DNA of 6,354 bases from JBKPFU01 sp046728975 (GTDB lineage Bacteria; Actinomycetota; Thermoleophilia; Gaiellales; Gaiellaceae), in the NCBI GenBank assembly GCA_046728975.1, contig JBKPFU010000187.1, positions 1 to 6,354 on the forward strand. Reading direction: 5' to 3'. How positions within the stretch are numbered: the stretch's first letter is position 1; each line of letters opens with the position of its first letter. Both the position numbers and the translations under genes were made by a program. Below, one piece after another: positions 4,982 to 6,354 of the stretch. The notes beneath the pieces are model-generated. The model was not told the DNA's origin. It did no database searches and saw nothing but the letters and a program-made list of their open reading frames with translations.

Positions 4982-5044
4982 TGTGGGTCGCGCCGTAGTC
5001 CGCCTGTCCGCATTTTCTCGAGCCGTAAAGGGAGGCACTAACAC

Positions 5045-6354
5045 TTGACCAGCCAGGTCGCCGCGCCTCGCGCGCGGAAGAGCTTTTCACGCCTGAAGCA
5101 CGTCCTCGAGCTCCCCCACCTAATCGACATCCAAAAGGCCTCCTTCCGGTGGTTTCTGGAGGAGGGTCTGCGCGAGACGATCGAGGACATCTCACCAATC
5201 GAGGATTACACCGGCACGCTCGCGGTCGAGTTCGGCGAGTACAAGTTCGGCGATCCGCCGATCTCGATTCAGGAGTGCCGCGAGAAGGACCTGACCTACC
5301 AGGCCCCGCTCTCGATGACGGTCCGCTTCGTCAACAAGGAGACGGGCGAGATCCGCGAGCAGACGGTCTTCATGGGCGACTTCCCGATGATGACCGATTG
5401 GGGCACGTTCATCATCAACGGGACGGAGCGCGTGATCGTCACGCAGCTCGTCCGGTCGCCGGGCGCTTACCTGATGGAGCCGAAGGATGCGACGAAGCAG
5501 GTCTTCACGGCGAACCTGATGCCCTCCCGCGGCTCGTGGCTCGAGCTCGAGATCGACAAGAAGGGCATCCTCTACGCGCGCATCGACCGCAAGCGCAAGC
5601 TGCCGATCACGACGCTGCTGCGCGCGCTGCCCGAGGAAGACCCGTCCACGGGATGGAAGCTCGACACGAGCTCGAACGAGGCGATCCTCGAGCTTTTCTC
5701 GAACTCGATCTACATCGTCAACACGCTCGAGAAGGACCCGGCGACGACGGAGGACGAGGCGCTGATAGAGGTCTTCAAGAAGCAGCGCCCCGGTGAGCCG
5801 CCTACGCTCGATAACGCGCGCAACCTGCTGCGCTCGCTCTTCTTCGATCCGAAGCGCTACGACCTGACGAAGGTCGGTCGCTACAAGCTGAACCAGCGCC
5901 TCGAGGTCGACGTCAAGGACGACGTCCGCGTCCTGACGACTCAGGACATCCTCGCCCTGGTGCGGCGGCTCGTCGAACTGCCCGAGAAGATCGGCGTCGA
6001 TCCCGAGTCGAAGGATTACGCGGCGGACGCGATCGTCCTTTCGCGCGACCCGATCCGGGGAGAGCTCGACGAGTACGAGGACTTCGGCAACCGGCGCCTG
6101 CGGACGGTCGGCGAGCTCATCCAGGAGGCGTTCCGCGTCGGGCTCTACCGGATGGAGCGCGTCGTCCGGGAGCGGATGACGACGGAGGACGTCGACACGA
6201 TCACGCCGCAGACGATCATCAACATCCGCCCGGTCGTCGCGGCGCTGAAGGAGTTCTTCGGCTCCTCGCAGCTCTCGCAGTTCATGGACCAGACGAACTC
6301 GCTGGCGGGCCTTACGCACCGGCGTCGCCTGTCGGCGCTCGGCGCGGGCGGCCT
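5045..6354 (+). CDS. rpoB: RNA polymerase beta subunit, N-terminal part
   Basis: RpoB is the second-largest core RNA polymerase subunit and forms one side of the DNA cleft and active site. The window holds the first 436 codons; the frame is open at the window end, and family members are about 1,150-1,350 residues. The start is TTG at 5045, nine bases after GGGAGG (5030-5035). An in-frame TAA at 5039-5041 excludes any earlier start. The product begins MTSQVAAPRARKSFSRL, followed by the protrusion motif PHLIDIQKASFRWFLEEGL, then VFMGDFPMMTDWGTF and INGTERVIVTQLVRSPGAY (residues 110-140), the lobe region, and IINIRPVVAALKEFFGSSQL leading into the fork and rifampicin-binding segment. rpoC would be expected next, outside the window. 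Unlike most bacteria, rplL is not immediately upstream; a 2.56-kb insert with its own terminators separates them, so rpoB relies on the promoter(s) at 4887-4981. Confidence 0.97.
   Translation, partial: MTSQVAAPRARKSFSRLKHVLELPHLIDIQKASFRWFLEEGLRETIEDISPIEDYTGTLAVEFGEYKFGDPPISIQECREKDLTYQAPLSMTVRFVNKETGEIREQTVFMGDFPMMTDWGTFIINGTERVIVTQLVRSPGAYLMEPKDATKQVFTANLMPSRGSWLELEIDKKGILYARIDRKRKLPITTLLRALPEEDPSTGWKLDTSSNEAILELFSNSIYIVNTLEKDPATTEDEALIEVFKKQRPGEPPTLDNARNLLRSLFFDPKRYDLTKVGRYKLNQRLEVDVKDDVRVLTTQDILALVRRLVELPEKIGVDPESKDYAADAIVLSRDPIRGELDEYEDFGNRRLRTVGELIQEAFRVGLYRMERVVRERMTTEDVDTITPQTIINIRPVVAALKEFFGSSQLSQFMDQTNSLAGLTHRRRLSALGAGG
6260..6340 (+). other. Rifampicin-binding cluster I of RpoB
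   Basis: Residues 406-432 read GSSQLSQFMDQTNSLAGLTH then RRRLSAL and align without gaps to E. coli positions 507-533. The residues most often changed in resistance, Q513, D516, H526 and S531, are all the sensitive form (here Q412, D415, H425 and S430). Differences from the usual N518, P520 and K527 are T417, S419 and R426. Just after, the common GPGG reads GAGG. Confidence 0.9.

Noticed and set aside
2482..5044. Prophage or phage-tail remnant, suggested by the tail-fibre-like modules
   Set aside because: No other phage gene, integrase or attachment repeat is visible. The fibre gene has an export signal, which phage fibres lack.
5192..6319. Long minus-strand open frame (375 residues) opposite rpoB
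   Set aside because: It is antisense to a clearly conserved gene, is Arg/Leu/Asp-rich as expected from reading GC-rich codons backward, and has no recognisable motif.

Overview
The window looks like a chromosomal segment of a GC-rich bacterium, most likely an actinobacterium. The order rplK-rplA-rplJ-rplL followed by rpoB, the GTG and TTG starts, the strong Shine-Dalgarno (SD) sites, the actinobacterial-looking L10 leader and the GC-rich third codon positions all fit this. A deep-branching class such as Thermoleophilia (Gaiella/Solirubrobacter-like) is my guess. It rests on general resemblance only, not on a marker I can prove from the window.

Layout. Positions 1-170 hold no gene I recognise and are probably the leader upstream of rplK. 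Positions 171-2481 hold four ribosomal protein genes on the plus strand: rplK (L11), rplA (L1), rplJ (L10) and rplL (L7/L12). rplK and rplA overlap by 4 bases (ATGA) and rplJ and rplL by 17 bases. The only gap, 1334-1445, matches an L10-type autoregulatory leader RNA with two mutually exclusive hairpins. A strong GC hairpin (2484-2517) closes the cluster.

Positions 2482-5044 interrupt the usual rplL-rpoB adjacency. On the minus strand (2522-4162) lies a 546-residue exported fibre protein. It has a signal peptide or N-terminal anchor, a 19-triplet collagen-like stalk, a phage-tail-fibre-like segment with an HxH motif, a YadA/Hep_Hag-like head of about 15-residue repeats, and a C-terminal peptidase S74 intramolecular chaperone with the Ser/Lys self-cleavage pair. 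Divergent from it, on the plus strand (4379-4843), is a small secreted protein with a DUF5666-like fold and two cysteines. It ends in a long hairpin terminator (4856-4899).

Positions 4887-5044 carry one or two candidate promoters and a leader hairpin for rpoB, which starts with TTG at 5045 and runs off the window end just after the rifampicin-binding cluster. L11, L1 and the L10-(L12)n stalk form the two mobile arms of the large ribosomal subunit that recruit translation factors, and RpoB is the RNA polymerase beta subunit. The two inserted genes have no obvious link to translation or transcription and look like cell-surface or secreted products placed inside a housekeeping locus. The self-processing collagen-stalk fibre is the most unusual item in the window.
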